From positions 1-5,587 of the forward strand of contig DATBLC010000224.1 of NCBI GenBank assembly GCA_036555515.1: a DNA stretch of 5,587 bases, read 5' to 3'. The position numbers were made by a program, and so were the translations under genes. Position 1 is the first letter of the stretch; each line of letters begins with the position of its first letter. The notes below the pieces were generated by a model. It saw nothing but the letters and a program-made list of their open reading frames with translations. It did not search any database and had not been told where the DNA came from. The DNA is from DATACQ01 sp036555515 (GTDB lineage Bacteria; Desulfobacterota; Binatia; UBA9968). Positions 1-5,587 of the stretch are shown in pieces.

Positions 1-540
1 GATACGAATTTTATGCGGCGCAAACTCCACCGCAAGCGCCTTTGTAAGAGAATAGAGGGCAGTCTTTGCCGACGCGTAATTCGAAGCAAATCGCATTCCG
101 ATCACAGCATAATCGGACGAAGTAATGACGATCGCCCCCGACTCATTCTTTACCATGTGAGCAAGAGCAGACTGGCACACGTAAAAGGTCCCGGTCACGT
201 GCGTGTCGATTAATCGCCGCCACTCGTCAAACTCCATATCACAAACGGTTCCGCGCGATGTGACGCCTGCATTACTGAAAGCGTAATCGATTCTGCCCAG
301 TTTCCTTGTGACCTCCGTGCACCAATTTTTGACGGCCGAGCCGTCACGCACATCAACCACCGCAGCAATCGCCTCTCCGCCGTTAGCTCGGATGATTCTG
401 CAAGTTTCTTCAAGCCCTCCGGCACTGAGATCGCATAAAGCTACTTTGTCACCTCGCTTGGCAAGGCGAACCGCTGCTGCCCGCCCGAGCCCGCTTGCCG
501 CGCCGGTAATGATGCTGACCTTGGAGTCCTGTGCTACCAT
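1..540 (-). CDS. SDR-family oxidoreductase, C-terminus beyond the left edge (180 codons present)
   Basis: Classical short-chain dehydrogenase/reductase, a cytosolic NAD(P)-dependent enzyme for alcohol/ketone or diol oxidation-reduction. The minus-strand frame is open from ATG at 540 to base 1 without a stop. Visible motifs are the Rossmann glycine motif TGAASGLG (residues 12-19), Asp37 at the end of beta-2 (favours NAD over NADP), DV at 63-64, SNAG (89-92), Ser142, and the catalytic YASAK with Tyr155 and Lys159. The usual catalytic Asn of the alpha-4 helix is replaced: the local sequence is IDTHVTGTF, with His114 where Asn is expected. About 70 residues of a normal 250-residue SDR are missing at the window edge. 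The start overlaps the stop of the upstream SDR by 7 bases (ATGGTAG), which implies translational coupling; only a weak GGTGG precedes it. Family is certain; substrate is unknown. Confidence 0.92.
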   Translation of the reverse strand, partial: MVAQDSKVSIITGAASGLGRAAAVRLAKRGDKVALCDLSAGGLEETCRIIRANGGEAIAAVVDVRDGSAVKNWCTEVTRKLGRIDYAFSNAGVTSRGTVCDMEFDEWRRLIDTHVTGTFYVCQSALAHMVKNESGAIVITSSDYAVIGMRFASNYASAKTALYSLTKALAVEFAPHKIRI

Positions 541-1289
541 AGCGATGCGCCACCGTTGATTCTTAGGTCTTGCCCCGTGAAGTAAGCGCTGTCTTCACTC
601 AATAAAAAAAGACAGCCCTCCACCATATCTTCAACTGTTCCAATCCTCCCTAACGGAATGCTCGCGCCGCGGCCATACAACTCTTCCTCCGATAAGTGAT
701 CTCGAGGCTGCGGGGTGTCCGTGACACCGGGGGAAATTGTATTAACCCGGATGTTTTCACCGGCCACTTCGAGTGCAAGGCTGCGAGCCAGTCCAAGCAC
801 CCCGCCTTTTGATGCCGAATAGTGAGCGCAATTTTTCCCGCCGGTGCGCGCCAGCATCGATGAAAAAAGAACAATACGCCCGAACCGGCGCGGAAGCATG
901 TAACGGATCGCTGTGCGACAACACAAAAATCCGCCGTTCAAATTAACGTCCAAGGTCCGGCGCCATTCGTTTTCGCCGAGCTGCAAAAAAGGTGTTGCAT
1001 GGAAAACCGCCGCACAACAGATCAAATAATCGATCCTATCCTCGCGCTCCACAACAGTTTTGAATGCAGCCTCGACTTCGCGCTCCTGAGCGACGTCGAC
1101 TTGATAAAAGGTGTGAGGCGAAGCAGCAGAGGACTCTTTTACACCGGCAGTGTTGCGGGGCACCAGATCCACGATATTGACGTTCGCACCTTCAAGCTGC
1201 AGCCGATCTGCTATGGCGTAGCCGATGCCGCTGCTTGCTCCGGTGATAACTGCGACACGACCTTTATGTTCCCCACCGTTTTCAGGCAT
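534..1289 (-). CDS. SDR-family oxidoreductase (251 aa)
   Basis: Complete classical SDR of normal length. Motifs in order: TGASSGIG (16-23) for dinucleotide binding; Asp41 after beta-2, suggesting NAD(H); DV at 65-66; WRRTLDVNLNG with catalytic Asn116; Ser144; YSASK with Tyr157 and Lys161; SPG at 186-188; and a C-terminal INGGASLW, the common SDR ending. The structural NNAG motif after beta-4 reads CCAA (91-94), an unusual replacement. The start at 1289 is chosen because it leaves about 15 residues before the glycine motif, as is normal, although no clear Shine-Dalgarno sequence lies before it (TTTATTTCTATG). It is the first gene of a leftward pair, and its TAG stop lies inside the start of the next SDR. 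A likely job is dehydrogenation of a diol or alcohol in the neighbouring aromatic pathway. That role is inferred from context only. Confidence 0.94.
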   Translation of the reverse strand: MPENGGEHKGRVAVITGASSGIGYAIADRLQLEGANVNIVDLVPRNTAGVKESSAASPHTFYQVDVAQEREVEAAFKTVVEREDRIDYLICCAAVFHATPFLQLGENEWRRTLDVNLNGGFLCCRTAIRYMLPRRFGRIVLFSSMLARTGGKNCAHYSASKGGVLGLARSLALEVAGENIRVNTISPGVTDTPQPRDHLSEEELYGRGASIPLGRIGTVEDMVEGCLFLLSEDSAYFTGQDLRINGGASLW

Positions 1290-1382
1290 AGAAATAAAGA
1301 ATTTGATGCATTGAACAGGTCGAAGATTTGCGGCAATCGTGATTGAACTGCAGGCAGAATTTGGAAATATGCACTAAATTCA

Positions 1383-1411
1383 CCTATATTTTCCCTCCAT
1401 AACTTTGTCAA
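1383..1411 (-). promoter_or_regulatory. Candidate sigma70 promoter of the leftward SDR pair
   Basis: On the minus strand a perfect -35 hexamer TTGACA (1406-1411) is followed by exactly 17 bases and TATAGG (1383-1388; 4 of 6 matches to TATAAT). Transcription would start near 1375 and leave a leader of about 85 bases before the ATG at 1289. Orientation and distance fit the two coupled SDR genes. No obvious operator was seen next to it. This is a consensus match read by eye, not a proven promoter. Confidence 0.5.
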
Positions 1412-1886
1412 CTCTAAATCGGGGCGGCAATTTGAATGTGACATTTTCGGGGAAGATTTTTTGCGCGCGCTTTCGAATGAGCTCTTATGCACTTTTGGCT
1501 ATATCGACTTGTGAACAATCTTTTAGACAAATCCGACGCTCGGATGTATTCAATTTTCAGTAAAACACATGCCAATTCGCTAACCTGGCTAGACCGAAAA
1601 ATGAGAGAGAAAAACGGCAAACGATACGCTGTACTAAACATCGGGGCTCCATACGGGCGCTCCGGCAAATGGATTAAGGACAATGCGGCCGCCGAAAGCG
1701 ACTCCACTGGTGACCTCAGGCGGCGAAACCGATCGTCGCCCTCATGAACGGGCAACCCGACGCAACTTCTGTTCAATTCAGCGACCGGATCGCTCTTAAC
1801 GCGGAGCGACCAAACGAGTTTCCAATTGTGATCAAATTTGCTAAAGAAATCCTGGTCTAATGGCAGGCGTGTTGGTAGCTAGCTAA
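1412..1886. other. Gap without a supportable gene
   Basis: No reading frame here shows a recognisable family motif. The open frames at 1414-1776 (minus) and 1487-1747 (plus) have low-complexity, arginine- and serine-rich translations, without a credible ribosome binding site. One plus-strand stretch (1714-1860, with an ATG at 1744 and TAA at 1858) has a more protein-like composition, containing ALNAERPNEF and IVIKFAKEIL. It could be a fragment of a decayed gene, possibly related to the remnant just downstream, but I cannot name it. The stretch as a whole looks like eroded coding DNA. Confidence 0.45.
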
Positions 1887-2190
1887 CAACAGCGGTCGTC
1901 AGAAGATCGTCCTTGCGTCGGGATGGCGGCCGTTCTCTATAACAACACCGAGAACACATGCAAAGAGCTGCGCCTGGTAGCCGGTGCAATGGCCGAAACG
2001 TCCCAACATTTCGCATCGGCAAGAAGGCTGGCGCGGCAAACATTTGACCGATGAGTCAATCAAAAAAATTGCCGAAGCCTGCGCTGTCGACGCTCAGCCG
2101 CTCTCGGATTTTTGCAGGGTTGGCTTAGTACCGAAAAGCAAAGCATTAGCATACTGGCACGACGAGTGATGCAACAGATAAGCGCGGGCC
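1887..2190 (+). pseudogene. Remnant of a CoxM/XdhB-type FAD-binding subunit (C-terminal domain)
   Basis: Three consecutive pieces in two frames together resemble the C-terminal domain of the medium, FAD-binding subunit of molybdenum hydroxylases (CO dehydrogenase CoxM, xanthine dehydrogenase FAD subunit, 4-hydroxybenzoyl-CoA reductase beta). Frame 3 gives SSEDRPCVGMAAVL, then ELRLVAGAMAET and SARRLAR, ending at a TGA at 2049-2051. Frame 1 continues the domain from about 2035 with GKHLTDESIKKIAEACAVDA and QPLSDF. Frame 3 resumes near 2112 with STEKQSISILARRVMQQI, the place of the family's terminal YRxxxxxxLxRRxL helix. The order and spacing of the pieces match one domain interrupted by two indels, near 2034 and near 2112. 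A stop at 1884 cuts the frame upstream, and no FAD-binding N-terminal part is visible. It is therefore a non-functional relic. The family assignment rests on recalled consensus. Confidence 0.7.
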
Positions 2191-2282
2191 CAATAATCTC
2201 GTCAAAATGTTTCTCAGCGAATTACCGCGTGCTAGAGGAAAGTACAAACAGTTCGGTAAAGAGTTCAAAAACGTTTTCAAGC

Positions 2283-2311
2283 TTGATTGGTTCTATTTTT
2301 TCTCTTCGAAT
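2283..2311 (+). promoter_or_regulatory. Weak candidate promoter for the Pht5-like gene
   Basis: TTGATT (2283-2288), 17 bases, then TCGAAT (2306-2311). Each box matches 4 of 6 consensus positions. It lies about 58 bases before the ATG at 2369, in the only sizeable AT-rich stretch between the remnant and the gene. A perfect 10-base palindrome AAAACGTTTT (2268-2277) lies just upstream and could be an operator or chance. The rest of 2191-2368 shows nothing I recognise. Confidence 0.22.
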
Positions 2312-2358
2312 CAGCCGCGCTCACGTTTGCCGCACTCGGGATGATACAAATTCCGCTC

Positions 2359-2364
2359 GGAGGT
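2359..2364 (+). promoter_or_regulatory. Strong ribosome binding site for the Pht5-like gene
   Basis: GGAGGT ends four bases before the ATG at 2369 and fixes that start. The 9-base string GGAGGTCAC recurs in front of the aldolase start on the other strand (4334-4342). Confidence 0.75.
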
Positions 2365-2368
2365 CACG

Positions 2369-3319
2369 ATGGCATTAAAACTCGCGATGACATGCGGTCC
2401 CTATGATCGAGCCCAAAGTCTAATCAATGGTACTGTGAAGCCGGACGGCATCGATCTTGAAGTTGTCATTAACCCCGATCCTGGACGCGATACGAAAATT
2501 GACGGCAGAGAATTCGATGCCGCGGAGTTTTATTCCGGTCTCTATATTGCGGACCTGCACTACAAAACAATGGGCTACACAGCCCTTCCGATTTTCGTCA
2601 AGCGAATGTTCCGTCACTCATACATTTATATCAACAAGCGGGCGGGCATCCGATCGCCTGCGGATCTGAACGGCAAACGCATCGGGATTCAAAACTGGAT
2701 GACAACCACGGCAGTTTGGCAAAGGGGCCTGCTCGAAGACGAATACGGGCTCGATCTCAAATCCGTCACATGGGTTTCCCAACGCAATCGCGCTGTGGGC
2801 GACTGGAAGCCGCCGTCCTGGGTGAAGTTAGAAATCATTCCCGATCGCGACCAATACGACCTCATTGCCGCGGGTGAGATCGACGCCGGCATGACTACCG
2901 AAACCTGGGCGCCCAACGTTCACCCGGACATTGACTTCTTGTTTCCCAATTACGCGCAGCTCGAACGAGAGTATTTTAAACGCACCGGATTTTTCCCGAT
3001 CATGCACACCCTGCTGATCAAAAATTCGGTCTTGGAGAAAAATCCCTGGGTTGCCATGAGCATGTACAACGCCTGGCAGGAATCAAAAAAGAAATGTTAC
3101 GAATGGCTCGAATGGCAGCGCGTGCATCAAACCGCTCTCTGGTACCGCGCGCTATGGGAAGAGGAGCAGGCTGCCGCTGGTCCCGACCCGTACGTTTGGG
3201 GTTTCCAAAAAACACGGTCGGAAGTCAGCAAATTACTTGAATATTGCTACCGGCAAGGCATGACGCCAAGGAAGTTCGAGCCGGAAGAAATGTTTCATCC
3301 AAGTACACTGAATACTTAG
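2369..3319 (+). CDS. 4,5-dihydroxyphthalate decarboxylase (Pht5)-like protein, 316 aa
   Basis: Belongs to the family of Pht5, which decarboxylates 4,5-dihydroxyphthalate to protocatechuate and has a periplasmic-binding-protein type II fold. Homologues are therefore often annotated as ABC transporter substrate-binding proteins. Family landmarks: CGPYDRAQSLINGTVKPDGI at the N-terminus, FDAAE (49-53), PIFVKRMFRHSYIYINKRAG (74-93), LNGKRIGI (100-107), MTTTAVWQRGLLEDEYG (111-127), IAAGEIDAG (166-174), TGFFPIMH (206-213), and the C-terminal RQGMTPRKFEPEEMF (295-309). There is no signal peptide: the protein begins directly with the first beta-strand, so it is probably cytosolic and enzymatic. The segment between residues 36 and 48 looks shorter than in Pht5 as I recall it. 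A strong GGAGGT supports the start. Its 3' end faces the aldolase gene, 26 bases away. The exact substrate is unknown; phthalate chemistry is only the best family analogy. Confidence 0.8.
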   Translation: MALKLAMTCGPYDRAQSLINGTVKPDGIDLEVVINPDPGRDTKIDGREFDAAEFYSGLYIADLHYKTMGYTALPIFVKRMFRHSYIYINKRAGIRSPADLNGKRIGIQNWMTTTAVWQRGLLEDEYGLDLKSVTWVSQRNRAVGDWKPPSWVKLEIIPDRDQYDLIAAGEIDAGMTTETWAPNVHPDIDFLFPNYAQLEREYFKRTGFFPIMHTLLIKNSVLEKNPWVAMSMYNAWQESKKKCYEWLEWQRVHQTALWYRALWEEEQAAAGPDPYVWGFQKTRSEVSKLLEYCYRQGMTPRKFEPEEMFHPSTLNT

Positions 3320-3345
3320 ATAGTTCATCGCAGAGCAGCAAAGTT

Positions 3346-4332
3346 CTAAAGACCCACAGGTTTCATGTATTTCTTCCTAAGAATTTTCCAGGCCTGGGCG
3401 CGTAGTTCTGCCTGATTCTTCCAGCTCTCAGGAAGATCGCTAATTCTGTAAGGTGCTCTACACGGCCCGCCTTTGATATATCCAGCCGCGTTGGTCAGGT
3501 ACTTGTTGCTCTGGGCGTTGTATTTCGCAAATCCGGTCGCGAACTCTCCAGGCGGAAAAGCCGTTGGCACGGAACGAATATCCTCCCATATGTCATCCAC
3601 CAGTTTTGCATCGTCTCTAATAATGGCGTCGGAGAGAGCAACCACGGGCTCAGGCCCCATACAGATCATGCCCGATGACCAAATCGCAGTAATCCTTGGG
3701 CGCGCCATCTTGTACGCGGCATAAATGGCACTCTCCCCGGGCATGAATTTAATCTGGTGTCCGGCAACGCGCAGGTCCTCCAGTAAGTTGGCATGACTGT
3801 AAGACATCTTGGTCACAATGACAGTGCGCGCCTTGTGCGCTAACTTTTCCCAGAACACGGTCGGAAAATCCGACTTGAAGACTCTCGCGTTGGCATAAAC
3901 CAGGATAGGCATATCAGGGACAGCCTCGCCCAAGTCGGCGTAAAACTGAACAGCGTTTTCAGTGGTCGGCGTCTGCCAGAGCGGAAGACCTACAAATGCT
4001 CCATCAGCTCCGATGTCCTTCAGAGCTCGCATCTGTTGGATCGTTTCTTTTGTCCCTAGGGCGGTAGCTCCAGCAAAAACAGGAACACGCTTGCGGTTGA
4101 CTTGAACGATGGCATCGACAAAGGCCTTCTTTTCTTCCCACAGGAGAGCAGCACATTCGCCCGTAGTGCCACATGCTGCGATAAGGCCTATGCCGGCGCT
4201 GACGTATTTCTCAGTCATCCGGGCCGTCTCATCCAGGTCCACCGAGTCGGTGACATCCCATCCTTCTCCGTTTTCCTTGCAGGGAGTGGGCACCATTGCT
4301 GCCACTCCTTTGATATCGTCTTTTTTGAGCAC
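3346..4332 (-). CDS. DHDPS-superfamily hydratase-aldolase of the NahE/PhdJ type (328 aa)
   Basis: Class I (Schiff-base) aldolase of the dihydrodipicolinate synthase/N-acetylneuraminate lyase superfamily. Features point to the aromatic branch, trans-o-hydroxybenzylidenepyruvate hydratase-aldolase (NahE) and carboxybenzalpyruvate aldolase (PhdJ), which releases pyruvate and an aromatic aldehyde. These are GTTGECAALLWEEKKAF (55-71), FAGATALGTKETI (86-98), VGLPLWQTPT with Trp119 (114-123), VQFYADLGEAVPD (128-140), VYAN with Tyr146, VTK with the likely Schiff-base Lys175, and AIWSSG (216-221). Length matches NahE-type enzymes (about 330). The frame stays open upstream to an ATG at 4467. I choose the GTG at 4332 because AGGGAGG precedes it by five bases and the product then begins MLKKDDIKGVAAMVPTP, as in the family. 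The 45 upstream residues lack family character. The usual Pro of the YxNP motif is Ala149. It is divergent from the Rieske gene; the substrate is inferred. Confidence 0.85.
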   Translation of the reverse strand: MLKKDDIKGVAAMVPTPCKENGEGWDVTDSVDLDETARMTEKYVSAGIGLIAACGTTGECAALLWEEKKAFVDAIVQVNRKRVPVFAGATALGTKETIQQMRALKDIGADGAFVGLPLWQTPTTENAVQFYADLGEAVPDMPILVYANARVFKSDFPTVFWEKLAHKARTVIVTKMSYSHANLLEDLRVAGHQIKFMPGESAIYAAYKMARPRITAIWSSGMICMGPEPVVALSDAIIRDDAKLVDDIWEDIRSVPTAFPPGEFATGFAKYNAQSNKYLTNAAGYIKGGPCRAPYRISDLPESWKNQAELRAQAWKILRKKYMKPVGL

Positions 4333-4337
4333 TGTGA

Positions 4338-4343
4338 CCTCCC
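4338..4343 (-). promoter_or_regulatory. Ribosome binding site deciding the GTG start of the aldolase
   Basis: On the minus strand GGGAGG is followed by TCACA and GTG (4330-4332). This is the only strong Shine-Dalgarno sequence in the leader. It moves the start 45 codons inside the longest open frame. Confidence 0.75.
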
Positions 4344-4384
4344 TTCTGGTGGAATCTCCATAATCCAACCCAGAGCAAAAGTCT

Positions 4385-4417
4385 ACTGAATTGCCATCGC
4401 AGAAGCAGTAATTCGGT
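4385..4417. repeat. Imperfect inverted repeat in the divergent intergenic region
   Basis: ACTGAATTGC (4385-4394) and GTAATTCGGT (4408-4417) are inverted repeats that match at 8 of 10 positions around a shared GAATT core. Their centres are 23 bases apart, about two helical turns. The repeat lies between the divergent aldolase and Rieske starts, where a regulator site would be expected. It may also be chance in a 152-base AT-richer spacer. Confidence 0.25.
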
Positions 4418-4431
4418 TGCACCAAAACGAG

Positions 4432-4460
4432 TTGATTTTCGCGGTTGGAGTGAGTAGATA
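4432..4460 (+). promoter_or_regulatory. Weak candidate promoter of the Rieske oxygenase gene
   Basis: TTGATT (4432-4437), 17 bases, then TAGATA (4455-4460), ending 24 bases before the ATG at 4485. The -35 box matches 4 of 6 positions and the -10 box 3 of 6. Position and spacing are suitable but the match is poor, so an activator or another sigma factor may be involved. No clear counterpart was found for the aldolase on the opposite strand. Confidence 0.22.
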
Positions 4461-4484
4461 GGAGCATAAAAAGGCCGTCGACGA

Positions 4485-5587
4485 ATGGAACACGAAATTT
4501 CCGAATTGGTCCCCGGAGTACCCAAAGGGTTGGAGTTCGGCCTACGCAATTACTGGTACCCGATTCTGCAATCTGAGGAACTTGCTGACGGCAAGCCTGT
4601 CAGTATCCAATGCCTGGGCGAAAATCTGGTTGTGTGGCGGGACGAACGTGGATTTCCGGCTGTCTTGTCTGACCGATGTCCACATCGGTCCGCAAAGCTT
4701 TCCTTGGGTCGTGTCCTGGAAGGAAAGCTACAATGCGCGTTGCACGGACTCCGGTTTGACGGAGCCGGACAGTGTGTGCTGATACCGTGGGAAGCGGATG
4801 ACAGTCGGAATCGGAATGAGGTCCATGCGCGTTCCTACCCTGCTAAGGAGTTAGGAGGATACATCTGGGCTTACCTCGGTGATCCGGCGAAGTTTCCGGC
4901 GCCGCCGCTTGCCAATGAACTGCCAGAGGAGCTTAGTCACCCCGATCAATTCTTGTGGTTTCGTATGCCTACCGAGGTGTGGCGGACAAACTGGCTACTA
5001 GCGATTGACGGCGGGGACGGATTTCATGCGGTGACCCTGCACGCCGAAACCCAGGCTGTGAAGGACAATACTTGGCAGGGCGGGAGCCCGCAAGCGGCAA
5101 CGGCCTCTCTGGCAGAGCGGCGCGTAAGAATCGTTCAGACCTCATACGGCGTCCGCGGTATCGCCACGGATCGTGAAGGCAAGCCAATTCATCATGGTCA
5201 CTTGACCGATGTCAAAGGAGAACGGTTCTTGTTGCCGTGCATTTCAACCAACGTGATCCGTCCTGTGCCAGGAGTAGAGCCCTACGTCTCGAGGTTGTGG
5301 CAGTTCCCGATAGACGATAGCCGGTGCCTCATCCAGCGGTTCGCCGTGCAAAGGGTCACTACTGCTGAGGCACGCGCACGTTGGGAGAAGCTTTTTACGG
5401 AGGTGGTTGAGCCACGCTTCAAGAATATATCGAGAGAAGACGCCATAATCGCCGAGTCGCAGGGTGATCTTGTGACCGCCAGGACCAATGAGCATCTCTT
5501 AGAACCGGACATCAGTATGTATGAAGTGCGCCAAAACATCAGGAAAGCCTTTTTAGCGCAGCGAGACGGAAATCGCATAGTGCCAAC
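4485..5587 (+). CDS. Rieske non-heme iron oxygenase, alpha (catalytic) subunit, C-terminus beyond the right edge
   Basis: Aromatic ring-hydroxylating or demethylating oxygenase that uses electrons from a separate reductase. It is open from the ATG at 4485 to the window end (367 full codons, no stop). The N-terminal Rieske domain begins GLRNYWYPILQSEEL (19-33) and carries the [2Fe-2S] ligands Cys65, His67, Cys84 and His87, spaced C-x-H-x16-C-x2-H. The catalytic domain has NW (169-170) and the iron motif D-x2-H-x4-H at Asp178, His181 and His186, inside the segment AIDGGDGFHAVTLH. The domain order resembles phthalate dioxygenase/VanA-like single-subunit oxygenases. The second Rieske box reads CALHGL, not the usual CxYHGW. 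An in-frame TAA at 4467 leaves 4485 as the only upstream ATG; a weak AAAAAGG precedes it by 10 bases. It is divergent from the aldolase gene. Substrate is unknown; an aromatic acid is a reasonable guess from the neighbours. Confidence 0.92.
   Translation, partial: MEHEISELVPGVPKGLEFGLRNYWYPILQSEELADGKPVSIQCLGENLVVWRDERGFPAVLSDRCPHRSAKLSLGRVLEGKLQCALHGLRFDGAGQCVLIPWEADDSRNRNEVHARSYPAKELGGYIWAYLGDPAKFPAPPLANELPEELSHPDQFLWFRMPTEVWRTNWLLAIDGGDGFHAVTLHAETQAVKDNTWQGGSPQAATASLAERRVRIVQTSYGVRGIATDREGKPIHHGHLTDVKGERFLLPCISTNVIRPVPGVEPYVSRLWQFPIDDSRCLIQRFAVQRVTTAEARARWEKLFTEVVEPRFKNISREDAIIAESQGDLVTARTNEHLLEPDISMYEVRQNIRKAFLAQRDGNRIVP

Noticed and set aside
1487..1747. Rightward 86-codon open frame
   Set aside because: There is no recognisable motif and no Shine-Dalgarno sequence; composition changes along its length as in chance frames.
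1414..1776. Leftward 120-codon open frame
   Set aside because: Its translation is arginine- and serine-rich without motifs, it has no credible start signal, and it overlaps the proposed SDR promoter region and other eroded sequence.
2268..2277. AAAACGTTTT palindrome as an operator
   Set aside because: It is perfect but only 10 bases long and in AT-rich DNA, so chance is likely; it does not extend symmetrically.
2369..3319. ABC transporter periplasmic substrate-binding protein
   Set aside because: The fold is shared, but there is no signal peptide or lipobox and no permease or ATPase gene nearby. The FRHS and FPIMH landmarks point to the Pht5 group.
3320..3345. Bidirectional terminator between the convergent stops
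   Set aside because: I could find no stem-loop with a T-run in these 26 bases; only short GC-poor matches are present.
4333..4467. Extending the aldolase to an ATG at 4467 (373 aa)
   Set aside because: The added 45 residues have no family character, no ribosome binding site precedes that ATG, and a strong AGGGAGG lies before the GTG at 4332.
4969..5578. Leftward open frames opposite the Rieske gene
   Set aside because: They are antisense shadows of a frame whose Rieske and iron-binding motifs are unmistakable.

Overview
The window is bacterial DNA of medium GC content from an accessory, catabolic-looking region. Nothing in it identifies the host. The gene families (Rieske oxygenase, paired short-chain dehydrogenases, a NahE/PhdJ-type aldolase, a 4,5-dihydroxyphthalate-decarboxylase-like protein and a remnant of a molybdenum hydroxylase) fit a soil or sediment organism that degrades aromatic compounds, probably a proteobacterium or similar. 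That host assignment is inference.

Layout from left to right. Positions 1-1289 hold two leftward genes for short-chain dehydrogenases/reductases (SDRs). They overlap by 7 bases (ATGGTAG), and the distal one runs off the left edge. A good sigma70-type promoter (TTGACA-17 bp-TATAGG, minus strand, 1383-1411) sits upstream. Positions 1412-2368 hold no intact gene. Within this stretch, 1887 to about 2190 is a frameshifted remnant of the C-terminal domain of a CoxM/XdhB-type FAD subunit. A rightward 316-residue Pht5-like protein (2369-3319) then meets a leftward NahE/PhdJ-type hydratase-aldolase (3346-4332), with 26 bases between their stop codons. After a 152-base divergent intergenic region, a rightward Rieske oxygenase alpha subunit starts at 4485. 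It stays open to the right edge (367 complete codons).

One possible working model is that the Rieske oxygenase hydroxylates an aromatic ring and the SDRs oxidise a diol or alcohol. The aldolase would then release pyruvate from an unsaturated side chain, and the Pht5-like protein would decarboxylate an aromatic acid. In phenanthrene catabolism, PhdJ chemistry leads to phthalate and Pht5 chemistry acts further along the same route, so the pairing is suggestive. The substrates cannot be read from sequence. No transporter, ferredoxin, reductase or regulator gene lies in the window. I see no RNA gene, CRISPR array, insertion sequence or convincing terminator.
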